This document shows positions 8,171 to 16,214 of a stretch of DNA of 64,000 nt, piece by piece. The stretch lies in the NCBI RefSeq assembly GCF_937888285.1, contig NZ_CALART010000067.1, forward strand, positions 1 to 64,000, given 5' to 3'. Origin of the DNA: an uncultured Aquimonas sp. GTDB taxonomy: Bacteria > Pseudomonadota > Gammaproteobacteria > Xanthomonadales > Xanthomonadaceae. Position 1 is the first letter of the stretch, and the number at the start of each line of letters is the position of its first letter. The position numbers were made by a program, and so were the translations under genes. Below the pieces are notes generated by a model that had not been told where the DNA came from, did no database searches, and was given only the letters and a program-made list of their open reading frames with translations.

Positions 8171-10084
8171 ATGTTGAACTTGAGTCTGCTGAGCTTCATC
8201 GGTGGTGGCGTCGCTCGGGTACGTGAGCGTGCTGACGCGCTCGAGTCACGCGTGGCTGCGCTTTCAAAGTCGCAGGCGATGATCGAGTTCGATCCCACGG
8301 GGCACGCAAGGAATGCGAACGACAACTTCCTCGTGGCAATGGGATACGACCGCAGCGAGGTCATCGGACAGCACCACCGGATCTTCATGCCGCCGGGTGA
8401 GGCCGCCGCGCCCGAGTACGCGGACTTCTGGGCGCGACTCGGCCGCGGAGAGTTCCTCTCGGGGCGGTTCCGGCGCATCGGCAAGGGCGGGCGCGAGGTC
8501 TGGCTGCAGGCCAGCTACAACCCGATCCTGGGGTCTGGCGGCAAGGTCGTCGGGGTGATGAAGTTCGCCTCCGATGTCACCGCAGAAATTGTCGCCGAGC
8601 GCGAAAGCGCCGGGCAGCTCAGTGCGCTGGATCGCGTCATGGCCGTCATCGAGTTCGATCTCGAGGGCCGCATCCTGCGGGCCAATCCGAACTTCTGCAG
8701 CACCGTGGGCTACAGCGAGGCTGAGATCGTCGGCAAGCATCATTCGATGTTTGCCGAACCCGACTATGCGCGCAGCGAGGCCTACCAGCAGTTCTGGGCG
8801 CGGCTGCGTCGCGGCGAATTCGACCGTGGCCAGTACCGGCGGCTGGGCAAGGGCGGTCGCGAGATCTGGATCGAGGCCAGCTACAACCCGATCCTCGATG
8901 CTGCAGGCAAGCCCTGCAAGGTGGTCAAGTACGCCATCGACATCACCGCCCAGCGTCAGCGAGATGCCGATATCGATTGCCAGCTACAGGCCATCAGTCG
9001 CGCGCAGGCGACCATCGAGTTCGAGCTGGATGGCCACATCCGCGATGCCAACGACAACTTCTGCAAGGCGACCGGCTACAGCCTCGATGAGATCCGCGGC
9101 CGCCATCACCGCATGTTCCTGCGGCCTGAGGATGTCGCCGCGCCTTCCTATCGCGAGCTCTGGGCTGCCCTTGCGCGCGGAGAGGCGCAGACCGGCCGCT
9201 TCCGCCGCGTGCGCAAGGACGGCAGCGCCCTGTGGATCCAAGCCAGCTACACGCCGATCCTGGACGCCAGCGGCCGGCCTTACAAGGTGGTCAAGTTCGC
9301 ATCCGACATCACCCGCACGGTGAAAGCGCAGGAAGACCTGCAGGTGCTGGCCGCCGAGATCGCGCAGGCCTCGCAGGAGATCTCGGCCGGTAACGAGGAT
9401 CTGGCAACGCGCACCGAGCAACAGGCGGCTGCCCTAGAGGAAACCGCTGCCTCGATGGAAGAGCTGACTGCGACAGTCAAGCAGAACTCCGAGACCGCGC
9501 AGAAGGCCGCGGAACTCGCGACGCAGGCGAGCGAGATCGCGGAGGGAGGCGGTGCCGCCGTCACCCGCGTCGTGGAGACGATGGGGTCCATCAGCGCGCA
9601 ATCCACGAAGGTGGCAGACATCATCGGGGTGATCGATGGCATCGCCTTCCAGACCAATATCCTGGCTCTGAATGCAGCGGTTGAAGCGGCGCGTGCCGGC
9701 GAGCAGGGGCGCGGCTTTGCGGTGGTGGCCGGGGAGGTGCGCGCCCTCGCGCAACGCTCGGCGCAGGCAGCCAAAGAGATCAAGTTGCTCATCTCTGAGA
9801 CCGTGGGTGAGGTCGGGCGCGGCAGTCAGCTTGTCGATGGCGCTGGGCGCACCATGCGAGACATCGTTGATTCCGTGAGGAGGGTGTCGGCGCTCATCTC
9901 TGAGATCAACGCAGCCTCGCGCGAGCAGTCTGCCGGGATCCAGCAGGCCGCTGCGGTATTGACCCAGCTCGACCAGGGCACCCAACAGAACGCGGCCCTG
10001 GTGGAGGAACTCAGTGCCAATGCACGCAGCCTCGACGACCAGTCGCGCGGACTGGTCGCGGTGATGTCGGGGCTTCTGGACTGA
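8171..10084 (+). CDS. cytoplasmic methyl-accepting chemotaxis protein with three PAS domains
   Basis: The 637-residue protein has no membrane segment. Three homologous PAS domains lie at about residues 37-139, 158-260 and 280-382, each ending in an A-S-Y-x-P-I-L ... K-F/Y-A-x-D-I/V-T stretch. A linker leads to an MCP signalling domain (about 400-637) whose hairpin tip contains IAFQTNILALNAAVEAARAG. The layout resembles the PAS-MCP proteins BdlA and Aer, which sense redox state or small ligands, but with three sensors. It should pair with CheA/CheW in cytoplasmic arrays. GGAG at 8161 and the loss of homology upstream fix the start at 8171. Transcription is probably RpoN-dependent. Confidence 0.94.
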   Translation: MLNLSLLSFIGGGVARVRERADALESRVAALSKSQAMIEFDPTGHARNANDNFLVAMGYDRSEVIGQHHRIFMPPGEAAAPEYADFWARLGRGEFLSGRFRRIGKGGREVWLQASYNPILGSGGKVVGVMKFASDVTAEIVAERESAGQLSALDRVMAVIEFDLEGRILRANPNFCSTVGYSEAEIVGKHHSMFAEPDYARSEAYQQFWARLRRGEFDRGQYRRLGKGGREIWIEASYNPILDAAGKPCKVVKYAIDITAQRQRDADIDCQLQAISRAQATIEFELDGHIRDANDNFCKATGYSLDEIRGRHHRMFLRPEDVAAPSYRELWAALARGEAQTGRFRRVRKDGSALWIQASYTPILDASGRPYKVVKFASDITRTVKAQEDLQVLAAEIAQASQEISAGNEDLATRTEQQAAALEETAASMEELTATVKQNSETAQKAAELATQASEIAEGGGAAVTRVVETMGSISAQSTKVADIIGVIDGIAFQTNILALNAAVEAARAGEQGRGFAVVAGEVRALAQRSAQAAKEIKLLISETVGEVGRGSQLVDGAGRTMRDIVDSVRRVSALISEINAASREQSAGIQQAAAVLTQLDQGTQQNAALVEELSANARSLDDQSRGLVAVMSGLLD

Positions 10085-10658
10085 CGCGCATGTGAGCCCC
10101 TGCCTGCTGCGGTCGCCTCCGGGCGCCCGCGGCGGCAGCGGGCTGCGCGAGTTCCGCGGTCACTGTCTCTTCTGACTTCATGCAATTCAGGCGCCGCGCT
10201 TTGCCACCAACGCACAGAGACGCTCTCGCTACGGCGTCTGGACGCTTGCGCACGCTCTGAACTGCAGCGTGCTGCGGCCGGCAGGGCAGTGGCTGCAAGG
10301 CTGCAACCCGCAGTGAACGGAAATGAGGCTCATCGCGGCTTCGTGTGGGGCCGAACCTGCGCTCTCGGCCCGTGCGGGCAGTGGGCTGGCGAAGGAGCTC
10401 GCGGCAGGCCCGGTTGCGGTTGCCGCAGGCGCTGCGTTGAAACGCACGGATCGTGCTTTTGGTATCGGCCTTGACGCGACAGCGACTTCCGGTCCAGATC
10501 GACCGACGCCGCTCTAGCTCGCTGACCACCACACTCCGCGCCGAGCCACGTAGCTTGGGGTACCTGCGGCGAGCGAACACGCGCGCTCACCCGTCGCCCG
10601 AGAAATCCGCGCCGTTCGCAGGGGCTTTGGGCCTTCCAAGGCGACTCTCGCGGTCGCC
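10085..10658. other. non-coding gap after the triple-PAS receptor gene
   Basis: About 570 bp between the receptor stop and the first inverted repeat. Several long open frames cross it on both strands, as expected in GC-rich DNA, but none has a ribosome binding site, family resemblance or plausible composition. No terminator with a T-run was seen. Confidence 0.45.
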
Positions 10659-10752
10659 GGTGCGCGACACGCGCACCCTATGAAGGCGCGTGAGGCCCTG
10701 CCCCAGATTGAGCCGAATTGATCGGCTGAGTAGGGTGCGCCTGTGGCGCACC
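10659..10752. repeat. 22-bp inverted repeat pair (GGTGCGC type)
   Basis: The arm at 10659-10680 (begins GGTGCGCGACAC) and the arm at 10731-10752 (ends GTGGCGCACC) match as inverted repeats at 20 of 22 positions, with 50 bp between them. GTCGCC just outside the left arm and GGCGAC 6 bp beyond the right arm extend the symmetry. It could be a REP-pair (BIME-like) or a small mobile element. Confidence 0.55.
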
Positions 10753-10829
10753 AAGACAGGCGACGACGGCGGCTGGTCCACGCGAGTGCGCAGGAATCAC
10801 CCACAAGAATCCGCGATGAGCCGGAAATG

Positions 10830-10866
10830 AAGAGGGCGCCGGCAGGTGACTGCCCGCGCCCTCTTT
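10830..10866 (-). terminator. hairpin downstream of the broken chemoreceptor gene
   Basis: AAGAGGGCGC at 10830... pairs with GCGCCCTCTT ending 10865, and an inner GGCAG/CTGCC pair surrounds a GTGA loop, giving one long stem with a single C/C mismatch. It lies about 180 bp past the stop of the minus-strand chemoreceptor remnant. The T-run is short, so intrinsic termination is plausible but not certain. Confidence 0.5.
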
Positions 10867-10872
10867 GCTCTC

Positions 10873-11033
10873 GGAGCCTGTCGGGCTTTGGTGGTCGAGG
10901 CGAAAGTTCGGCTGCGTGAGGACAGGCTTTCGGCGATTTGCAGGCCCGTAGCAGCGCTATGGGTCAAGAATCGGCGGGTAGTGGACCGCGCAGACGGATC
11001 TGCAGCCCGGCCATCCAACGTCCGACAGGCTCC
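10873..11033. mobile_element. MITE-like element with perfect 12-bp terminal inverted repeats
   Basis: GGAGCCTGTCGG at 10873-10884 and CCGACAGGCTCC at 11022-11033 are exact inverted repeats enclosing 137 bp with no gene. The total of 161 bp fits a miniature inverted-repeat element mobilised by a transposase elsewhere. A target duplication is not clear; GCTCT occurs on both sides but not at equal distance from the ends. It lies 9 bp from the stop of the broken chemoreceptor gene. Confidence 0.5.
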
Positions 11034-11042
11034 TAGCGCTCT

Positions 11043-12003
11043 TCAAGCGACCCGGCGCAGCTCGGGTCCAGCCTTCAGCCGGAAGCTGCCCACCGCATCC
11101 TGCAGCGCGCGAGCGTGGTCCTGCAGGCTGTTGGCGGCGGCGCTGGCTTCCTCGACCAGGGCGGCGTTCTGCTGGGTGGTCTGATCCAGCGCCTGCATGG
11201 TTTCACCCATGCCCTCGATGCCGCTGGTCTGTTCGGCCGAGGCGGCGCTGATCTCGCCCATGATGTCGGTGACCCGCTGCACGGCGCCCATGATGTCCTG
11301 CATGGTGCTGCCGGCGCGCGCCACCAGTTGGGCGCCGAGGCCGACGCGTTGGCTGGAATCGTCGATCAGGCCCTTGATCTGCTTGGCGGCCTCCGCCGAG
11401 CGCTGGGCCAGCGAGCGGACTTCCGAGGCCACCACCGCGAAGCCGCGGCCCTGTTCGCCGGCACGCGCGGCTTCAACCGCGGCGTTCAGCGCGAGGATAT
11501 TGGTCTGGAAGGCGATGCCATCGATCACGCTGATGATGTCGGCGATCCGACGCGAGGATTCGCTGATCGAGTCCATGGTGGCGACCACTTCGCCGACCAC
11601 CTGACCGCCGGAGCGGGCGACATTGCCGGCGCCGTGGGCGAGCTGGTTGGCTTCGCGGGCGCGGGCGGCGTTGCGGCGCACGGTCTGGGTCAGGTCGGTC
11701 AGGGCATGGGTCGTGACTTCGAGATTGCCGGCCTGGGCCTCGGTGCGCGAGGAGAGATCGTCGACGCCAGCGGTGATCTCGCCGGTGGCGACGCGGATCG
11801 AATCGGCGCGTACGGCGATGCCTTCGACGATGCCGCGGATCTGTCTGACGCTGCGGTTGGCGTCATCGCGGATGCGCGCGAACACGCCGGCGTACTCGCC
11901 CTGCATCGAGGCGGTCAGGTCGCCGGCGGCGAGCGCTTCGAGCAGATGCGAGGCCGAAGCCGAGCGCGAGGCGCTGCCAGATGCGGAGGGTGGTTTTGGG
12001 CAT
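11043..12003 (-). pseudogene. chemoreceptor gene with sensor domain deleted and frame broken
   Basis: Reading on the minus strand from ATG 12003, with GGAGAG upstream, gives MPKTTLRIWQRLALGFGLA, a normal start of a membrane chemoreceptor with its first helix beginning. That frame then fails. The HAMP-like segment LLEALAAGDLTASMQGEY and a full MCP signalling domain (with the FQTNILALNAAVEAARAGEQ tip, ending at 11043) continue in another frame from about 11950. The second helix and the whole periplasmic sensor, normally 150-300 residues, are missing. This looks like an internal deletion with a frameshift. The signalling half stays open from 12095 in its own frame (350 codons), but the extra N-terminus is low-complexity Pro/Ser, so an expressed soluble receptor is possible but less likely. 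Confidence 0.75.
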
Positions 12004-12361
12004 GACGGGGGCTCTCCGGGAGGGGGGGCGGAAGTAGGTGCGGGGGCTGTGCCCATAGCGCTTGCGGATTCGCGCCATTGGTTATACCTATCCAAGATGC
12101 TTTTGCGATCATCCGACCCGCCTGCCTAGGCAAGTGCTGTGCGGCGATGCGCCTGGGGCGATTTCTGTGTGGAATGTGATTCAGCGCACGCGGTTTCTGC
12201 AGCCTTACCCGGCGAGTCGCGGGGGAACCCAGGCCCTCGCGCCATCGATTTGGCAGGCTCGGTGCGGGCGCGCGCAGAGCGCGTCGAGGCCCCCGCCAAC
12301 GAGTCGGATCAGCACCTTCGGCATAATGCGGGGCTGACCCCTCGCAGGCCCGGGAGCCGCC
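12004..12361. promoter_or_regulatory. divergent region upstream of pgk
   Basis: The gap between the broken receptor gene and pgk holds the pgk promoter: CATAAT at 12322-12327 is a good -10, about 35 bp before the ATG, but no convincing -35 stands at the right distance. TTGGTTATACC near 12080 may be part of the old receptor promoter on the other strand. No gene is visible. Confidence 0.4.
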
Positions 12362-13543
12362 ATGTCCATCCTCCGACTCGCTGACATCGACCTCACCGGC
12401 AAGCGCGTGCTGATCCGCGAAGACCTGAACGTGCCGATCAAGGACGGCCGGATCACCGCCGAGCAGCGCATCCTGGCCGCGCTGCCGACGCTCCGGCTGG
12501 CCCTGGAGAAGGGCGCCGCGGTGATGGTCACCTCACACCTGGGGCGTCCGGTCGAAGGCGAGTGGAGCGAGGCGGATTCGCTCGCGCCGGTGGCCGCGCG
12601 TCTGGCAGAGCACCTCGGCCGGCCGGTGCCGCTGATCCGCGACTGGGTCGACGGCGGTTTCAGCGTGGCGCCGGGCGAGATCGTGCTGCTGGAGAATTGC
12701 CGCATGAACCGCGGCGAGGGCAAGGACGACGAGGCTCTCTCGAAGAAGTACGCGGCGCTCTGCGACATCTACTGCATGGACGCCTTCGGCACCGCGCACC
12801 GTGCCCAGGCCTCGACCCACGGCGCGATCCGCTTCGCCAAGGTCGCCTGCGGCGGCCCGCTGCTGATGGCCGAGCTGGATGCGCTGGCCAAGGCGCTGGA
12901 GCATCCGGCGCGGCCCCTGCTGGCCATCGTCGCCGGCTCCAAGGTCAGTACCAAGCTTGAGCTGCTCGGCAGCCTGGTCGGCAAGGTCGACCAGCTGATC
13001 GTCGGCGGCGGCATCGCCAACACCTTCCTGGCCGCGCAGGGCCTGCCGGTGGGCAAGAGCCTGTGCGAGACCGAGCTGCTGGACACCGCGCGGCAGATCA
13101 TGGCCGATGCCAAGGCCCGCGGCGCGCAGATCCCGCTGCCGGTGGACGTGGTGGTGGCGCCGACCTTCGCTGCCGACGCGCCGGCCAGCATCAAGGACGT
13201 GGATCGCGTGGGCCCGGAGGACATGATCCTCGACATCGGCCCGGCCACCGCGAAGCAGTACGCCGACATCATCGCCAAGGCCGGCAGCGTGATCTGGAAC
13301 GGCCCGGTCGGGGTGTTCGAGTTCGACGCCTTCGGCGAGGGCACGCGGGCGGTGGCCGAGGCCATCCGCGATTCGCAGGCCTTCTCAATTGCCGGCGGCG
13401 GCGACACCCTGGCGGCGGTGGACAAGTACGGTGTCGAGTCCGGCATCAGCTACATTTCGACCGGCGGCGGCGCCTTCCTGGAGTTCTGCGAGGGCAAGGA
13501 GCTGCCGGCCGTGGCCGCGCTCCGTGCCCGCGCTTCGGCCTGA
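12362..13543 (+). CDS. pgk: phosphoglycerate kinase
   Basis: The 393-residue product is a full-length phosphoglycerate kinase, the glycolytic enzyme that interconverts 1,3-bisphosphoglycerate + ADP and 3-phosphoglycerate + ATP in the cytoplasm. The N-terminal RVLIREDLNVPIKDGRI, the TSHLGRP substrate loop (about residues 60-66), and the C-terminal IGPATAKQYA and STGGGAFLEF (nucleotide site) are all present. The length is that of other bacterial Pgk. It heads a likely operon with trhO (8 bp gap) and tyrA. No other glycolysis gene is adjacent. Confidence 0.97.
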   Translation: MSILRLADIDLTGKRVLIREDLNVPIKDGRITAEQRILAALPTLRLALEKGAAVMVTSHLGRPVEGEWSEADSLAPVAARLAEHLGRPVPLIRDWVDGGFSVAPGEIVLLENCRMNRGEGKDDEALSKKYAALCDIYCMDAFGTAHRAQASTHGAIRFAKVACGGPLLMAELDALAKALEHPARPLLAIVAGSKVSTKLELLGSLVGKVDQLIVGGGIANTFLAAQGLPVGKSLCETELLDTARQIMADAKARGAQIPLPVDVVVAPTFAADAPASIKDVDRVGPEDMILDIGPATAKQYADIIAKAGSVIWNGPVGVFEFDAFGEGTRAVAEAIRDSQAFSIAGGGDTLAAVDKYGVESGISYISTGGGAFLEFCEGKELPAVAALRARASA

Positions 13544-13551
13544 GTCAAGCG

Positions 13552-14343
13552 ATGACCCGCGAGGTGCTCAACATCGCCGCCTACCACTTCGCGGACATCG
13601 CGGAGCCGGCCGCGCTGCGAGAACTGCTGCGCGCGCGCTGCGAGGCGGCGGGGCTGAAGGGCAGCGTGCTGGTGGCGCCGGAAGGGCTGAACCTGTTCCT
13701 GGCCGGGGCCGAGAGCGCCGTGGAGCGTGTGCTCGATTTCGTGCGCGCCCAGCCGGGTTTCGAGGGCCTGCGGGTCAAGCGCAGCTGGAGCGCGCACGTG
13801 CCCTTCGCGCGACTCAAGGTGAAGCTGAAGAAGGAAATCATCGCCTTCGGTCACGACGCATGCGTGCCGCGCTCGCGGCGCGCGCCGGTCGTGTCGCCGG
13901 CGCAGCTGCGCGCGTGGATCGCGCGCGGCAGCGATGATTCGGGACGTCCGCTGGTGCTGGTCGATACCCGCAACCGTGAGGAGCTGGCCTACGGCCATTT
14001 CGAGAATGCGGTGCAGCTGCCGATCGACAACTTCACCGAGCTCACCGCCGCGCTGGCGCCTTTGAGGCCCGAGATGGCCGGGGCCACCGTGGTCAGCTAC
14101 TGCACCGGCGGCATCCGCTGCGAGAAGGCCGCGCTGTGGATGCAGGACGCCGGCTTCGCGAACGTGTTCCAGCTCGACGGCGGCATCCTCGACTACTTCG
14201 AGCAGGTCGGCGGCGAAGGCTGGCAGGGCGAGTGCTTCGTCTTCGATGCACGTGTGGCCCTGAAGCCCGACCTCTCGCCACGCGTCGATGCACCGGTGCC
14301 CGAGCCGGTCGACCCGCTGGCCGCACGGAAGCGCGCGGCGTGA
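13552..14343 (+). CDS. trhO: rhodanese-family tRNA uridine 5-hydroxylase TrhO (YceA)
   Basis: This 263-residue protein has an N-terminal acylphosphatase-like domain (SVLVAPEGLNLFLAG, about residues 38-52) and a rhodanese domain with the active-site cysteine in SYCTGGIRCEKAA. TrhO proteins carry out the oxygen-dependent 5-hydroxylation of U34 in certain tRNAs. It is shorter than the E. coli protein (about 350 residues) and lacks the Cys-rich C-terminal extension; this short form also occurs in related bacteria. The gene starts 8 bp after pgk. Confidence 0.9.
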   Translation: MTREVLNIAAYHFADIAEPAALRELLRARCEAAGLKGSVLVAPEGLNLFLAGAESAVERVLDFVRAQPGFEGLRVKRSWSAHVPFARLKVKLKKEIIAFGHDACVPRSRRAPVVSPAQLRAWIARGSDDSGRPLVLVDTRNREELAYGHFENAVQLPIDNFTELTAALAPLRPEMAGATVVSYCTGGIRCEKAALWMQDAGFANVFQLDGGILDYFEQVGGEGWQGECFVFDARVALKPDLSPRVDAPVPEPVDPLAARKRAA

Positions 14344-14365
14344 GCCTCGCCGCGGACACCGGCGC

Positions 14366-15466
14366 ATGAGGTCGACCGCGACGGTCGGCATCGTCGGCAG
14401 CGCCGGCGCCTATGGCCGCTGGCTGGCCCAGTTCTTCGTCGAACGCATGGGCTGCCGCGTGCTGGGCTGCGACCCCGCGGATCCGGCCGCCTGCTCGCTG
14501 GGCGAACTGTTGGCGCACAGCGAAGTGATCGTGTTCTCCGCGCCGATCTCCGAAACCCCTCGCCTCATTGGCGAAGCGGTGATGCTGGCCGGTGAGCGCG
14601 CGGCGGTGCAGCTGTGGATCGACGTCACCTCGATCAAGGCCGCGCCGGTGGCGGCCATGCTGGCTTCCAGCGCGGAAGTGCTGGGCCTGCACCCGATGAC
14701 CGCGCCGCCGAAGGCGCCCAGCCTGCGCGGCCGCGTGCTGATCAGCTGCGAGGCGCGTATCGGCCGGTGGCGCGGCTTCGTCGATGCCCTGTATGCGGCG
14801 CTCCAGGCCGAGCGGGTCGAATGCGATCCGCAGCAGCATGATCGAGTGATGGCCCTGGTGCAGGCGCTGGTGCACGCCGGTCATCTGGCCCAGGCCGGCG
14901 TGCTGGCGAAGCTGGCGGCAGAACCGGGCGGACCGGCCGCGCTGATTCCTTTCCGCTCGGTCTCGTTCGAGCTGGATCTCGCCATGGCCGACCGCATCCT
15001 GGCCGGCAACCCGGCGATCTACGCCGGCATCCAGTTCGACAACCCGGCGGTGCTGCCTGTGCTCGACAGTCTGGCCGCGCGCGTCACTCGCCTGCGCGAG
15101 CTGGTGCGTGCCGGCGATCGCGAGGCCTTCGAGCGCGAGTTCATTGCGGCGCCGCGCGCAGCCTTCGGCGCCGACGAGATCGCTCGCGGCAACCACGGCT
15201 TCGAGCAAGTTGGCTACCTGCTGGCGGACCTCGCGCATGCCGGAGCGCTCAGCGTGCATCTGCCCGAGGATCGCCCCGGCTCGCTGCGCGCCCTGCTTGA
15301 AGTGTTCGAGCGCGCCGACGTGAATCTCGCCTCCATCCACTCTTCGCGCACGCCTTCGGGCGCGGTGCACTTCCGCTTTTCCTTCACCTCAGCACCTGAG
15401 GGTGATCAGCGTCTGGCCCTGATCGCAGCGATCGAAGCCGACGGAATCGGCCGGGTGCTGGCATGA
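14366..15466 (+). CDS. tyrA: prephenate dehydrogenase with C-terminal ACT domain
   Basis: The 366-residue enzyme oxidatively decarboxylates prephenate to 4-hydroxyphenylpyruvate in tyrosine synthesis. The Rossmann-type nucleotide site is GIVGSAGAYGRWL (about residues 8-20), followed by the DVTSIKAAPVAAM and GLHPMTAPP stretches typical of the family. An ACT domain at about residues 293-365 (EDRPGSLRALLEVFERADVN) suggests feedback control by tyrosine. The ATG at 14366 is 22 bp after trhO and leaves a clean Rossmann start. No chorismate mutase domain is fused. Confidence 0.93.
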   Translation: MRSTATVGIVGSAGAYGRWLAQFFVERMGCRVLGCDPADPAACSLGELLAHSEVIVFSAPISETPRLIGEAVMLAGERAAVQLWIDVTSIKAAPVAAMLASSAEVLGLHPMTAPPKAPSLRGRVLISCEARIGRWRGFVDALYAALQAERVECDPQQHDRVMALVQALVHAGHLAQAGVLAKLAAEPGGPAALIPFRSVSFELDLAMADRILAGNPAIYAGIQFDNPAVLPVLDSLAARVTRLRELVRAGDREAFEREFIAAPRAAFGADEIARGNHGFEQVGYLLADLAHAGALSVHLPEDRPGSLRALLEVFERADVNLASIHSSRTPSGAVHFRFSFTSAPEGDQRLALIAAIEADGIGRVLA

Positions 15467-15534
15467 GGGGCGCTGACCCGGGGGCGTGTGCGCGGCCGGG
15501 GCACTTGCCCTGCTTCACGAATACTGGAGGTGTC

Positions 15535-15618
15535 ATGCATAGATCGACAGGGGACCGGCGGTGGTCACTCGCGCGACTCCTGTGGCCGGCCAGCAGCATC
15601 CCTGAGCGTGGAGACTGA
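15535..15618 (+). CDS. 27-residue leader ORF before the DUF6164 gene
   Basis: ATG at 15535 is preceded by CTGGAGGTGTC, a near-ideal ribosome binding site at good spacing. The frame runs 27 codons (begins MHRSTGDRRWSLARLLWP) and stops 3 bp before the DUF6164 start. The binding site is better than those of most full genes here, so translation is plausible. The peptide has no family resemblance. It could couple translation into the next gene or be a short membrane-active peptide; it could also be chance. Confidence 0.4.
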   Translation: MHRSTGDRRWSLARLLWPASSIPERGD

Positions 15619-15621
15619 GCC

Positions 15622-15987
15622 ATGGCGACGCGTCTAATGGGCCTGCGGGACGTTCCGGACGACGAGCTCGAAGGCATCGAGTCGGTGCTTGCCGAGGCCG
15701 GCATCGAGCACTACCAGAGCCCGCCCGGGCTGTTCGGGCTGTCACCTGCGTCCCTGTGGCTGAAGCACGAGGTCGACCTCGACCGCGCGCGCGCGCTGGT
15801 TGCGGCCTTCCAGACGGAACGTGCCCGCGTGGCGCGGGAGACGTGGGAGCGGGCGCAGGCGGCCGGCGAGGTGCCGGGGTTCTGGCAGGCACTGCGGCAG
15901 CGACCCTGGCACGCCCTGGGACTGCTGGTCCTCGTGCTCGGAGTGCTGTTCGCGCTCAGCCTGCCCTGGCTCGGCTTGGGGCGATAG
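15622..15987 (+). CDS. DUF6164-family small membrane protein
   Basis: The 121-residue protein begins with a DUF2007-like alpha/beta part (LRDVPDDELEGIESVLAEAGIEHYQSP) followed by LWLKHEVDLDRARALVAAFQ, which is the pattern of the DUF6164 family. It ends with one membrane helix (about residues 98-117). The N-terminal part should face the cytoplasm. The function is unknown. GGAG lies 8 bp before the ATG. It follows tyrA on the same strand after 155 bp. Confidence 0.75.
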   Translation: MATRLMGLRDVPDDELEGIESVLAEAGIEHYQSPPGLFGLSPASLWLKHEVDLDRARALVAAFQTERARVARETWERAQAAGEVPGFWQALRQRPWHALGLLVLVLGVLFALSLPWLGLGR

Positions 15988-16029
15988 GGCATCCGACCGG
16001 GATGAAGTGGGAAGCTTTCGCCTGTTGTT

Positions 16030-16043
16030 GAACAAATCTGTTC
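16030..16043. promoter_or_regulatory. GAACA-N4-TGTTC dyad upstream of luxR
   Basis: GAACAAATCTGTTC is a perfect 5-4-5 inverted repeat in an A/T-rich patch about 170 bp before luxR. TTGCCT (16053-16058) and TATAAA (16073-16078) follow it and could be promoter boxes, though the 14-bp spacing is short. The dyad could be an operator for luxR, but the protein is unknown. Confidence 0.35.
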
Positions 16044-16214
16044 GCAGCGCCGTTGCCTAAAACATTGATTTGTATAAAAAAGCGAGTTTTGCCCGCTGGC
16101 GCCTCGGTGGGGCCAAAAGACACCGTAGCTTCCTTGGCCTTTGCTATGGTCGGCCCCGATTCGTGAGCTGCCTCGCAGTGATCGAGTCGCTCCCGATTCT
16201 TCGAGTAACGGGTC

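Noticed and set aside
10011..10580. Minus-strand ORF of 189 codons after the triple-PAS receptor
   Set aside because: Arg-rich composition, overlap with the end of a real gene, no ribosome binding site, no family likeness.
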